From Gonatopus flavifemur (Eukaryota > Arthropoda > Insecta > Hymenoptera > Dryinidae), in NCBI GenBank assembly GCA_018340375.1, contig JAFFJZ010000007.1, forward strand, positions 22,108,001 to 22,172,000: 64,000 bases of DNA, in the 5' to 3' direction. Shown here piece after piece: positions 44,501 to 55,706 of this stretch. The stretch's first letter is position 1; each line of letters begins with the position of its first letter. The notes beneath the pieces are model-generated. The model made no database searches, had not been told where the DNA came from, and saw only the letters and a list, made by a program, of their open reading frames with translations. The translations under genes were made by a program, and so were the position numbers.

Positions 44501-47500
44501 ATATGAGTACCTATATTGAAAAACTTTTCATGTTTTATAATTGTTATTTTCGCAATTCAATGATCAATCGTTCATCTGGAACGTTCCAAGAAGCTGAGCT
44601 CTACCACATTTTCAACGAACCGTTTAACCTGCACCTAATTTGAGTGCTCAATGGAACATCTTTGTGCCGTTCGACTTTTCGTACCTTATATCGCATTATA
44701 CGATAGATTCAATGTTTGGGCATATGGATATAAGAAATATCGGATACTCGCGTGACAATATAGATTTGAGTATAAAACTTGTCAGCGAGCTATGATTTTA
44801 TCGATCGCCATTCCACAACACTTGGCTGATTCACTGCCGTTGGTTTGTATTCTGATGTATTCCAGAACTTTGCGTGCAGATGTCATCCTTCAATGGAAAC
44901 GCTATCAGAACTATGTGCATGTCACACGTTCGAATGGAGAAAAAGATGTCAAATATTGATTTGAATAATTCCTGGCTGATATGAATATTATATAAGAATC
45001 CTTTCCCAAAATTTTACTTTATATGGGAAAATAGTTCGCGTGAAGATAATTTCAATGAATGAACGCGAGCACTCCGATGAAAAATATTCGACCCATTGAT
45101 AAAAAAATAAAACATAGGTTGCTAAGTCAATAACAGCCTCGAGAAACTCAATTCAATTCGAAATTTCATTATTTCATTTCCTTCGCATGAAATACAATCG
45201 TCCACCGGCTTACCTCTCTTGCGATTCAATTGAAAAGCCTGAAAAATAGTAGACTACTTTGATTCTTTCCATATCGTGCAACAAATCAGAGCATGTACGT
45301 ATGTGAATAAGTAAGAGCTTGAAAGAGGTTTATTGTCCATTCTGCGAATTCAGAGAAACAAAAAAATATAATAGAGTAAATAGCGAGGGGAAAATATGTG
45401 GAAATACGATAGAGAAGCTGGTCAAAATTTTTCAGATGTGCTTGTGCGTGTGTCGTAACAAAGCGAAAACAACCTGAATAAACATTCAGCAACCGGGAGA
45501 GGTTTCATGCATCTATGCATGCGCATGTGTGCGGATATAAAACTTGCGCTACCTGAAATGTCCATATTTCAGCAATCCAAGATATACTAGATCGATTTTC
45601 GTGTATCGCGTCATCCGCAGAACGAGAATTCAGTCACATATAATATTTGCTGGTCGATATAGAAATTTCGAAGAATATGTACTTCGATGTTCGATCTTGT
45701 TTTTACCCACATTTGCGCTCGAAACTTGGTGATGTTTTTCAAATCATAAACTCGATTGAATTTGAAAATTTGAATAATTTTATATGATCCAAGTTACCTT
45801 CGATTCGTGTAAATTGACTCAAATGATAATATCACAACTTTCTTGATAACCTGGAAACATATTCCTATTGAAAGATGAACCAGTTTATAGATATGAAGAC
45901 GATATCGAGTCTTCACGGCAAAATCTTGGCAAATATCTTCTGCTTTGCATAAACTAGAATTTCATAATAATCACTTAATATCCATTAACTGTAACTTCCG
46001 CAACGTCTACCGAACGAATTCAATCGATTTCTATGCTGCCGCATTAGGGAAGGTAGTCGAGGATATTAATATCACTTAACTCAATCTTATTCGAGAGAAA
46101 TGAGAGAATTGAGTCAACGTTGGTAAGAAGGAAGACTTGGAAGAATAATGTCATCATATATCTTAATATCTGAATCGATTGGAATATATTTTTCATCACA
46201 ATTCTCAAATTATAATAACGAAAGTTTATATTTATCGCATTCTCAGAATAGCGAAACAATGAGTGGCTAGAGAGACACGGAATGTAAATAGCAAAGTATG
46301 TTACTCTTTCTGGATGTTTGAATTCAACTGCAGGAGGGATGTAGAGCAGACAGAAATGTATTCTTATTATTTTTATTCCACGTATTACAGCGCAGGGTTG
46401 TTCTGAAATTATTCTGCCTGTCTTGAAACGAAAGAAGCCTGAGAAATGATTCTTTCAGTACTTCTCGGAGGCTCTTGAATGGAATATTCATTTTCCGACA
46501 AGACGGTACTTTCCATGAGTCTCGACAGACGCAAAGTGGTTGAGTACGTAATGGTACTACAACAATGAGCATTGAATAAATAATAAGACATCAAACGATG
46601 CTTGAAACGAACTACATTTATTAAATTCTTTCTCTCTCTCGCTTCTTTCTCACTAACAACTTCTCGATATCAAAAGGATTGAATTTCTCTCTTGTTTGAA
46701 ATTTTAGGACGGAAATAGAATAACAGAGAAGAAGTGAATGGTAACAGGTGGCATACGAATTATAGTCCTTATTTATGAATCAAATATAGTCTTGTTTGCT
46801 CGAGGAATTCCATAATGGTATAGGATTTGAAGGGAAAGAAAATCTCACAAAATGTAAGTATCCAGGATAAATTAGATTTGCTTGCCATGAAAATAAACCT
46901 GAGATATGTATGAATGGATGATGAAAGTAACGAGGCGTAGTTAATTTCATTCGGAAAGATAAACATGAATTGTTGGGGAACGCTTTTTTCTTCAAGAGTC
47001 GTCACCGAAAGTCGAGTTTGTCCACGAAACGCAATCAAGGAGTTGATTTCAGTTTTATTTCGTTTCTATTTCGAGATGCATATGATTTACTTTTAGTTAT
47101 AAAGTACTTAGGTTTATTAGCCAAGCATTCAATTCATTCTTCTTACTTGCAGTCTCGATACATCTTTGATTCTATAATTTATCTTGAGAAAATTTGTAAA
47201 CTACGAATAAGTTATCTTTTCGTTTCATCGATGTAAGAGATGTTCAAAATTTTATTTCTTTCATTCTACCATCATTGTTCTCCGGCATTTAATGATTTCT
47301 CATAACTCAACTGTTACACGTTTGAACAAGGGAAGCAGAACATCAGGATGAGAACGGTGATCACTCAACATATATCTTCAGAAAAGACAAAATAAGAAAG
47401 CCATTAAAGGAGGGAAGAAGGGAAAACAAGAAAGCCATTAACCGCAATTGCGAACTCTAAAAATCGGAAATTTCTACCGTTTTTCTTATATTTCGTATAG

Positions 47501-47690
47501 GAATGAGAAAAATATCATTGAGGAAAATAAAAATAACGTTCTCTTTTCCCTCGTGAATATTCTCACGTGATAAATTTCATTAATTTCCTCGTCCGCATAA
47601 TTTTCTTGAAGGACTACATCAAACGGGAAATGGTGAAACGTGGACCGCACGTGATCATAGGATCAAAAGTTTGAAGTTCGTCAAGAAAGT
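44501..47690. other. Intergenic DNA, nothing recognised
   Basis: 3.2 kb with many short frames on both strands and none with a domain, signal peptide plus splice site, or repeat signature. A CT-rich run lies at 46629-46641. Confidence 0.45.
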
Positions 47691-47699
47691 GGAGAACGT

Positions 47700-47990
47700 T
47701 GTTGAATTTTCGTCCACATTTTCGTTTTGAATACGCTCGTATCGCGTACGAATACGCGGAAGGAAATAAAAAAGTAGCCAACCGCACAATGGTCTGGTTA
47801 AACGAGAGTTTATTGTCTTCCCTGAAGTCAGCACTCACACTCGTCTCCATAAACGTACAGAAATGAGGAATTCAACCTCGACGATTTTGCGAGTTGCTTT
47901 TTATAGAGCTTAAATGTTATCCAGTGCTATTTCTGGTTCAACGAAAGCAGCAAAAGCGGGCGCACTACTTTATCCATGTATCAACGAAGC
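47700..47990 (-). other. LTR-like or promoter-like segment
   Basis: On the minus strand a TATAAAAA box (47905-47898) is followed about 90 bases later by AATAAA (47814-47809) and then by a less AT-rich stretch (GCGTATTCGTACGCGATACG). TATA, short R region and poly(A) signal in this order are what a retrotransposon long terminal repeat shows. No TG...CA ends, target duplication, primer-binding site or second copy could be fixed. It could equally be a host promoter with a short first exon (an ATGGAGACG start lies at 47850). Confidence 0.3.
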
Positions 47991-47994
47991 CGCA

Positions 47995-48670
47995 TAATAT
48001 GTTCCGCGAATAAATAAAAACTAATACGTAACTTTTCGAGGTCCCGTTGATGTTGGAATCACTGTTGGAGTACATGAGGAAAAATATGAGGAAAAAAAGC
48101 ACCTTTCCACCGTGAGCTCCGATATTATTTTTTCAACTTTTCGACCATTCATCCTGATACCTGTCATGGATGGTGTTTTATCATTTGTTCCATTTGTTTT
48201 TTTCACTTACACCAAAATATTCGCTCGCGTTCGATAGTACTTCAAACTGTGGACATACATTCATATCAGAATGAAATATAACAAAGCGAATTTATACGAT
48301 AACTTAGTTGTATGATTATATATGATAACGGTAGCTACGTGGGGTTGTATTAGATTCAATTATATTCATGATTTTTGAACTCCCGGGAATTGTATCAACT
48401 CGGGGATATTCTTCTTTGGAGAGAGAGAAAATTATAGTTTGCTAATACCTTAATTGGTATCGCGGTCTGTTATACCGTTGAGGGAAAAATTTGATTACCT
48501 CGAATCTTCCATCTAACTGGATTTAAGAATATTTTACGCTTATAAATTTCTGTATTTAGTATATCTCTGTTTCTCTGAAGTAGAAATAATACCGTGAGAT
48601 GAAAAATAATTGAAGTATCCAAATTCGAAAAATTTTCACAAAAATAACGATACCAACTAAAGGTTGAAAA
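47995..48670. other. Intergenic DNA, nothing recognised
   Basis: No supported feature. Confidence 0.4.
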
Positions 48671-48817
48671 TAGGGGTACACGAGACCAGATTCTCTACGA
48701 TACTTTGAAAGTCTCGTCTCGGTATCGAGAAATACTATCAGATGCGAATATCGTCTCGGTATCTTTGGACACGGTATCGGTATCGTCTCGTCAGTATCGG
48801 TATCGCCTAATATATTC

Positions 48818-49016
48818 ACTCAGAGAAAAATCTGGTCGGCACAACCACAACACGTAGTTGATTTTTGCCTTGACCTTCTTATGTAGTTGCTGCAACTACA
48901 TTGATGTGATTTTGTCTTGTTTTCCTCTTCATCATGACCAAATTTCACGTCACTGCAACCGTAAATCTTTGACCATGCGAACATAGTTCCTGTAACCACG
49001 TTGCTTTTTTCTCAGT
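48818..49016. mobile_element. GTAGTTG/CAACTAC-word MITE
   Basis: The left end CACTCAGAGAAAAATCTGG and right end CTTTTTTCTCAGT are roughly inverted. GTAGTTGCTGCAACTACA, CAACCACAACACGTAGTTG and AGTTCCTGTAACCACG share one word. The word also occurs in 5972-6064. Confidence 0.5.
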
Positions 49017-49189
49017 TTATTTCTGATGAAAGTGACAGTACTCCACCATTATACTCTGAATATCAGTGTAGCAGTATCAGCTGGTCAAATGAACAGCACA
49101 ACTTTGTTCAGTTGATCAGAAAGACATATAAAACCGATATTTCAGAGTACGGGAGCAAAGTTTTGGAATACAAGCCTAGTTATATATAT

Positions 49190-49296
49190 CCCAGTAAAAA
49201 TGGAAAGTACAGGATACATTGCAAGTATGGGAATAGGCCAAATCCCATACTTTTGATCACGGAGTAATCAATCCTATACTTCCATTTTTACTAGGG
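49190..49296. mobile_element. Small CCCTAGTAAAAATG-type MITE
   Basis: Left CCCAGTAAAAATGGAAAGTA and right TACTTCCATTTTTACTAGGG are inverted, with AAGTATGGGA/TCCCATACTT inside. Confidence 0.65.
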
Positions 49297-49499
49297 TAAT
49301 CACTTTATTCAGTAGTAGGGTCTCCATCTCAGCGAGGAACTCTGAAATTTCTCCAGAATAGTATACAATTTCGAGAAATTTTCAAGTTGAAAGTGAATTC
49401 TCTAATAGGACCATTTCATCAGAGTTCATTGGGGGATACCAGCGTATCATCCGAATAAACATCTCATTGTAAGATTTCTCCGAACAGAATTTATGAAAA

Positions 49500-50078
49500 C
49501 CCTGGTGAAAACGAAGCGGATGGAGTTACGCGGAAGATTAACCCTCAGCTGCCACACTGGGGTCAGACTGACCCCAACATGATTCAATCTTGAATTACCA
49601 TCAAGAAACTCAATAATTCGAACTCTTCGCGCAATCCTGCGCCACTTTAGAGTTTCTTCACTTTACTCCACCCTAGCGTGACATGATTGTCCATGTTTCA
49701 TATAATTCTTTTCCATGATACAGTGATAATTTCATTTAAAAGCGAAAATATACCTATCGATCGATGAAAAGAAGCGATGCATGTGTGCTACGCACATAAT
49801 TTTTTCACAAATTCGAAATTAATTTTCCTTTAGGGAAATCATTTGACTGAAAATGAGAATAGTTTTAGTACTCTCTAAAATTTCTCCAAGATATATTTAC
49901 GCATAGCTTGGCTTTGGTGTACATTTACAGTTGGGGTCATAATCGACCCCAGTGTGGCAGCTATGTTACACTGGCGAAGTGTGGCAGCTAAGGGTTAAAC
50001 GGAACAGTATCTAAGCGCAAAAGGAGCGGAAATTGAAAGGTTTTTACGCTCCATCTGTTTCAACATTTTTTACCAGGG
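49500..50078. mobile_element. CCCTGGTGAAAACG-type MITE carrying a nested piggyBac-like MITE
   Basis: Left CCCTGGTGAAAACGAAGCGG and right GTTTCAACATTTTTTACCAGGG are inverted. GATGGAGTTACGCGGAAGAT on the left is answered by GAGCGGAAATTG and TTTTTACGCTCCATC on the right. The host element without its insertion is about 125 bp. Confidence 0.6.
49542..49994. mobile_element. piggyBac-like MITE, 453 bp, TTAA target
   Basis: TTAA lies at both ends (49538-49541, 49995-49998). The inverted ends are CCCTCAGCTGCCACACT (left) and CCCTTAGCTGCCACACT (right, inverted). Just inside the left end is the hairpin GGGGTCAGACTGACCCC, and inside the right end GGGGTCATAATCGACCCC. The right end carries a partial duplication of the tip (GTGTGGCAGCTA twice). 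TTAA plus CCC-starting ends are diagnostic for piggyBac-type elements. No transposase. Confidence 0.82.
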
Positions 50079-50699
50079 ACAGTCTGAAATTTCCAAGAAA
50101 TAATATATGATACTCTATGTATTGCGCTATCGAAGATTATTCTTCGAAAATTGTAGGCTGTTCCATAGATTCATTACAGAGAAGTCTCACAGACAGAATG
50201 TTTTTTAAGTTGGTATACGGAGAAAAATGCCGCTCGAAAATACAAGAGTTCTTGTTATTCCTCTTAGTGAACTAGAAACACGAATATAATATTTGTGATA
50301 TGAATTTTCACATGGAAATACAGAAGATTACGAATATCGTAGGAAAAGTTATAGGTAGGATTGAAGTTTTAAACGCTGGACGTTAAATTTTATAAAGCAT
50401 ATAGTAAAATTCAGTTATTCATTCGTAATCGCCCTCATTTTCATGTGAAACTCCATTTCACAAACCTTCCTGTTTCTGGTTTAGCAAGCAAAAAGAGAAA
50501 AAGTAGTATATTTTTTTCTCCGTGTATCTCCTTAAGACTTATGTTGAAGTTGTCCTAACAACTGACCATATTCATATGATATTACTGGAATATTATCCAC
50601 AATTTTGTTGGCGTATTATTGTGTACAGCGAATTAATGTTCAAATGATCTATTATTTTCGTATTAATACGAATTAATTGAAGTTTGAATTCAATATGAA

Positions 50700-51049
50700 C
50701 ACGGAGAGAAAAAATTTGCTGACGCGGCCAATCGAGGTATTACATATAGAATAGCAAAATTTTTTGCTGACCTAGCTAAAAATTTGCCATAACAGCAATT
50801 GTGTTAGCTACGACAGCAATTCTTTAGCTGTGGCAGCACAAATTTTCAGTATGATATATAGAGTAGCAAACAAATTTTGCTGGGATAGCAAACATTTTTT
50901 GCTGCCATAGCTAAAAATTCGCTGTCGCAGCTAACAAGATTGCTGGAACAACAAATAGTTTGCTGTCACAGCAAAACATTTGCTGCTCTGGCAAAAGGAA
51001 CCCAGCAAAAGTAGATTTCGCTGCCACAGCGAATTCCTTTTTCTCCGTG
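50700..51049. mobile_element. TTGCTG/CAGCAA-word MITE, CACGGAGA ends
   Basis: The left end CACGGAGAGAAAAAATTTGC and right end CCTTTTTCTCCGTG are inverted. I count about eleven exact copies of TTGCTG (seven) or CAGCAA (four) in 350 bp, plus AGCAAA, TAGCTA and TTCGCTG variants. The long minus-strand frames across it (up to 163 codons) follow from this word composition and have no domain. Confidence 0.75.
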
Positions 51050-51552
51050 AATGTATAATCAATTTTTCTATCAGTCTTGACATCCGGAACGCTGTGTTTT
51101 TCCATTGAAAATTCCTCTGAATATCTATGAACATCTTTGAAAAACGATGAACAGTTCTGAAAAACTGCACTGAAAGTCTCTGAGATTTTTAGAGATTCCC
51201 AGTGAAATTTTTCCACCAGGCAATTTTCAAAATGAGACCATATAGATATATTACAATTCGAGAGAGACATACGGCTCTTTTTGAAGAGAAATTTTGTCAT
51301 ATGTATCATTTTGAAGTACTCCTTTTCTATTATTTCCACATTGAAAAAATCAACACTATTGATGATATGTTCGAATATTAGATCTTTAATCTTTATTCTC
51401 AATCTCGTGTCAATTCCAAAACGATACCGATATTAGTCTCATGCTTCTGTGCATCCTCAGCATCGACGATATTCTCGAGTATCGAATATCCGGTCTCGGT
51501 ATCGTCTCGACTCCAAATACAACAGTATCGTCTCGATTCTCGTGCACCCCTA

Positions 51553-52270
51553 GTTAAAGGAAGCATGGGATAAAAATTTATTGTCAATTGTTAAGAAACA
51601 CATTTCGTTTTCATTACAAACGAATATACTCACAAAACGTAAGTATACCGTGTTGAATGGAAAGGAAAGCACTTTCAATACAAGAAAATATTAGACCGTC
51701 CGCATTGAGAATGTCATACTAGTAGTCAGTCTTCTACTCCAGAGAATATAACTGGAAATGAGAGCAACAACAATTTGAGGTCCATATATAATCATTAGTA
51801 CCGTGTGCCAAAGAACATGTTCAAAAATTCATGACATTTTAAAATAATTCCGATAACTATTTATGGAATGTAAACCTCATATTTGTACATTTCAAATACT
51901 TCTCTCTAAAAATCAAATAAATCTTCACTTGAGTGAATGTGCTGGATTCAAAACTCCAAATCAGTAATATTGTCATTCCGATGTCGCAAAAAGATGTAGC
52001 ATAGTTCTCACTGACAATCCGCAAAAAAGTTACAACAGAACATCAAAATTCAATAATACTTCCTCATTATTTCTCCAAATTTTTTGGGAACGAAGGAAAA
52101 ATCCTTCGATACTGAGGGGGATTCGATGAACTTTTAGTCAGAATTTCATATCTTGTGATCAAAAGTTTGAGATGTCGATCTCAATACCTCACAAATAACA
52201 ATTCTGAGAAAAACAGCAATCAAACTGTACCTCTCTCAACAGTCCTCATTAAGGACTTATGGAAGATATA
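51553..52270. other. Intergenic DNA, nothing recognised
   Basis: No supported gene or repeat. Confidence 0.4.
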
Positions 52271-52524
52271 CGGAGAGAAAAGTTATCTGAAAAATTACTA
52301 CGCTTTACAGTAAAGTAGGGACAAAATCACATCTTGGGGTTATGTATGATATTTTGTCATTAAAATTACCATACTTTCTATCAATAAATAACAGAATTCT
52401 GTCACTCTTTAGTAGAAAGTATAGTAATTTTAATGACAAAATATCATACATAACCCCAAAATCTGATTTTGTCCCTACTTTACTGTAAAGTGTAGTAATT
52501 TTCAAGGTAACTTTTCTCTGCGTG
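52271..52524. mobile_element. Long hairpin MITE, arms about 110 bp
   Basis: Arms 52271-52380 and 52413-52524 are inverted with roughly ten mismatches. They begin CGGAGAGAAAAGTTATCTGA and contain TTTACAGTAAAGTAGGGACA and GGGGTTATGTATGATATTTT. The loop is about 32 bp. TA lies outside each end. A transcript across it would fold into a long stable stem. Confidence 0.85.
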
Positions 52525-52526
52525 TA

Positions 52527-54208
52527 TAGTATAATATAATCAATACTGTGGACATTGCCCGTTCCTAATAAACGAAATACATCATTTCAAATATTCATGA
52601 ACACAGTAAACAGCACGGAAAAATGAATTTTCAAATCTTAATAAGAACAAGTAAACACCATTTGAGATTTTACAAGGCCATATCCTCCTAATATTCATCG
52701 AGTAATCAAATTCGGATTCCATTTTCAAAACTGAGAATACTTTCAGAAATATTAAATGTAACAGGGTTCATACAGAAACGATAAATGATCCAAGAACGGA
52801 AACGAATCGAAAGAAATGACCGTATGCGATCCTCCATCCGTAAATCCTACCACCTTTCAATTTCCTGTGGAGACTTTTTCTCTTCGCCTCAAACTTTCCT
52901 TCTGCTCTTCTTGTGCTTTTCTCGTGGTATATCACTATCACCATCAACCGCTATTCACATTTATATGTACCGAAAAAATAAAATTCCCAAACGCTGACTG
53001 CTGTTAACACTGACAATCTCAATGTAATACCGAAAGTAATATCGGAGATACATTACATACATATGCGTGACGAACGTTTCGTGCTGTGTACGGACGCGTA
53101 TCAACACATAAACATGTCAAGTTGTCATTTTGGATGAACATTTTTATTGATTCCCAACAGATCCGTTGAGACCGATCGTTCGGCAAATTAGAGCAACATC
53201 ATTTGAAAACTTAGCATTGACAATCAAATGTAATGGGAAGATTATTTTTTATGAATTTTGTTTTGTGTCATTAGCTATATGTGAATGAAAATCATCGTTC
53301 GACGAAAGAAAACGTTTTCCATTTGATTTTGATCACGATAGTAAAATTCTTGACATATAAAATGACGAAAATATGGAATACATCTGTTTCCCTCTAATGG
53401 AGGGCTCTGAATGAACAGAGCCCTTTCGTTTAATCATCATGATCGTGTGCCCAACTTCGCGTGTACAGTCGTTGAAGGAAACCATCGATCTGGTCAACGA
53501 TAAAAGTTACTATCGTCCTAACTACCGCTTTTTTTCATATATACACTCAAAAAGTTGAACGGATCGTGAACTTCGCATGATCATTGATTCACGTACCGAC
53601 AAAAACTTGAAAGCTCACGTGGAGATTTTTGACGTTCACGTATCGCTCATCACGCAGTACTCACGCAATATAATTATTCTCAATGCTCTGGGTTTCAATT
53701 TTCCCCTTCACCGTTGGTCAAATGGGAGACGCCTTGATTAATGAACTCACTCAACACATGGAATGAACTTGCTTGAATTATTCATAAGTTCAATGATACG
53801 AACATATCATTTGTTTTATTACGTGCATACGGACAAGAATATGACATTTGGAATCATTAAACGAATAATTCAACTTGGACACGTTAAACATACATCCTAT
53901 AATTGTTAGCGAATTGACTTGAGAGCGGTTTGTTGATCATTTATCGAATATTATACATTGATTGGCACATTCATAGAACATTTTCTATTGCAACAACTAA
54001 AATCACAGAAACAGCGATCATTTTATATTACATCTTCTCCTGCTCTGTATCTTTTGTTATTCATCAAAAATTTGAATTCCAACAATGCCGAAACACGAGG
54101 GTTCCACAAGTTTCACAAAATTTGCAATATTCTGGGAATATGGTGATGAGAAGTGTAATGAAAGGAAGCGTGTCTACGAAATATCTATGAAAGTTCCAAG
54201 TAAAACTG
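52527..54208. other. Intergenic DNA, nothing recognised
   Basis: Repeated short AT-rich text without gene or repeat signature. Frames near 52785-53007 and 53930-54190 lack family features. Confidence 0.4.
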
Positions 54209-54830
54209 CCCAGGTAACAATTGACTATGGGCGACTTCGAGCGCTGCGAGGCTCAACAAGATGGGTTGAGCCAAGGTTACCAGGCATAACCCCACTTTGA
54301 AATGATAACCTCATTCGAGTCTCAGTCCAATAGTTTGTGCAATTAAAAAAGGTTGTGTAACACGCCGATGGTTACTGTTATTTTTTATTGTTGTAATTAA
54401 AAATAGAATGAAACATCCATTCTGTAATTTCCATATAAACGAAATAAATGTCGGAGAATCCTGAGAAATTTAACATATAATTTTTCTGATCAGTTTAAAT
54501 TGGTGAATGACGCAAATCCGGTGGTCCAGCCCTTGAAATAATCACGTCCTGAAACAGATGAAGAATCCTTTCTGTTATGCAATCTTCAGGGGAGACTCAC
54601 ATATACAATTAATGCTTGAGAGTTATATCAATTTGCTGTTTGAGAAAGGAGTTTCATCCTGAGCCAGACTATGGCTCAAGTTGAATCAAGCTACCGCCCA
54701 AATTTGGCGATGTCATTACCCTATAATTGAACCACCTTATTGCCTAAGCTGGGCCAAGTCACTACCCATGATTTTTGCAACATAAAAATCCCCAGTTAAC
54801 CAAGGTTGTCTAATGCTTAGGGCAGTATCC
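54209..54830. mobile_element. GGTTGAGCCAAGG-word element (boundaries uncertain)
   Basis: Begins CCCAGGTAACAATTGACTA, parallel to the 41301 element. GATGGGTTGAGCCAAGGTTACC, GAGCCAGACTATGGCTCAAG, AAGCTGGGCCAAG and AACCAAGGTTG share words with 16378-16741 and 41301-42602. The right end is not clear. Confidence 0.4.
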
Positions 54831-55046
54831 CACCATGCACCAAAGATCTTACTGTGGAATCAGTGCTTTTCTGCAAGCAATATTAGTTGGAAGGTGGACC
54901 AGGCGTGCTGTATCTTATGATGAACGCTGGATCAAGGAAGTTGATTCATTGATCACCCATATTGTCACAATATTTAGACCGTTGTCAACTACACGCAGAG
55001 AAATATATTTCAAAAAGTCTTATAAATTATTCCTATAATAGTCCTA

Positions 55047-55706
55047 TGATTACCATGAAGTAATCAGTCTTATTACTGGTTTGATGAAATCCTCCAACCC
55101 TGTTTAATCTCCGCTAAACGCTTAATTTCTACATATCTACGACAACCCTCATCTTGTATAATTTGCTTCACATAGCTTAATCTATAGGTCTACCTTTGCG
55201 GGTTTTACTATTCATTTTTCCTTCCAATACTGTTCTCAATAAACTATCATGTCTCGTTGTGTGTCCTATCAGATTACTTCTCCTTTTCACGACCTGTTTC
55301 AAAAGACATCTTTTTTCATTCACCTTCTCAAGTACTTCTTCATTTTCTACTTTCTCTATCCACTTTATTCTAAGCATCCTTCTATAACACCACATTTTAG
55401 AAGCTTCGAGTCTTCGTTGGTCCGTTTTTCCAATTGTCCAAGTTTCGCAACCATATAATGCTGTGTTCCAAACGTAACTCTTCAAGAATTTCTTCCTTAC
55501 TGCTACGCCAATATTCTTCGAACATAGTGACTGTTTCTTTTGGTGGAAAGCCTGTTTCCCTTGTGCTATTCTTGCTCTTATATCTCTTTCACTTTCAACA
55601 TTTTTTGTAATCATGCTTTCTAGAAATCTGAATTCTTTGACTTGCTGAATTGTCTCTGCATCTATTTCGATTTTTGTTGTTCTTGATGTTTTAGCTGTTG
55701 TAGAAG
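55047..55706 (-). pseudogene. RTE-type LINE 3' fragment, copy 2
   Basis: Same family and extent as 28444-29099. The minus-strand frame contains ESERDIRARIAQGKQAFH, RKKFLKSYVWNTALYGCE, KMWCYRRMLRIKWIEKVE and GHTTRHDSLLRTVLEGK. Both Trp codons mutated in copy 1 are intact here. Near 55184 a two-base TA insertion shifts the frame just before the DMKQII-like end. The 5' break lies within about ten codons of that in copy 1, and the 3' boundary is at the same CATGAAGTAATCAG sequence. Upstream catalytic domains are missing. Confidence 0.87.

Larger units (their letters stand above)
48673..51550. mobile_element. Nest: old GATACCGAGAC-word element opened by at least four younger MITEs
   Basis: The outer ends GGGGTACACGAGA and TCTCGTGCACCCC are inverted and each meets TA (48671-48672, 51551-51552). 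Just inside both ends the words GGTATCG, CGATACC, CTCGTCTCGG and GTCTCGAC are iterated. Between them lie the separate elements at 48818-49016, 49190-49296, 49500-50078 (with its own nested element) and 50700-51049. Removing these leaves a far shorter ancestral element. The related copy at 15925/19912 is also split. Confidence 0.6.

Noticed and set aside
47614..47850. 78-codon minus-strand frame starting METSVSADF
   Set aside because: Overlaps the TATA/AATAAA segment; the poly(A) signal lies inside the frame and no domain is visible.
50911..51402. 163-codon minus-strand open frame
   Set aside because: Half of it crosses the TTGCTG-word MITE and the rest has no domain. Its length is explained by word composition.
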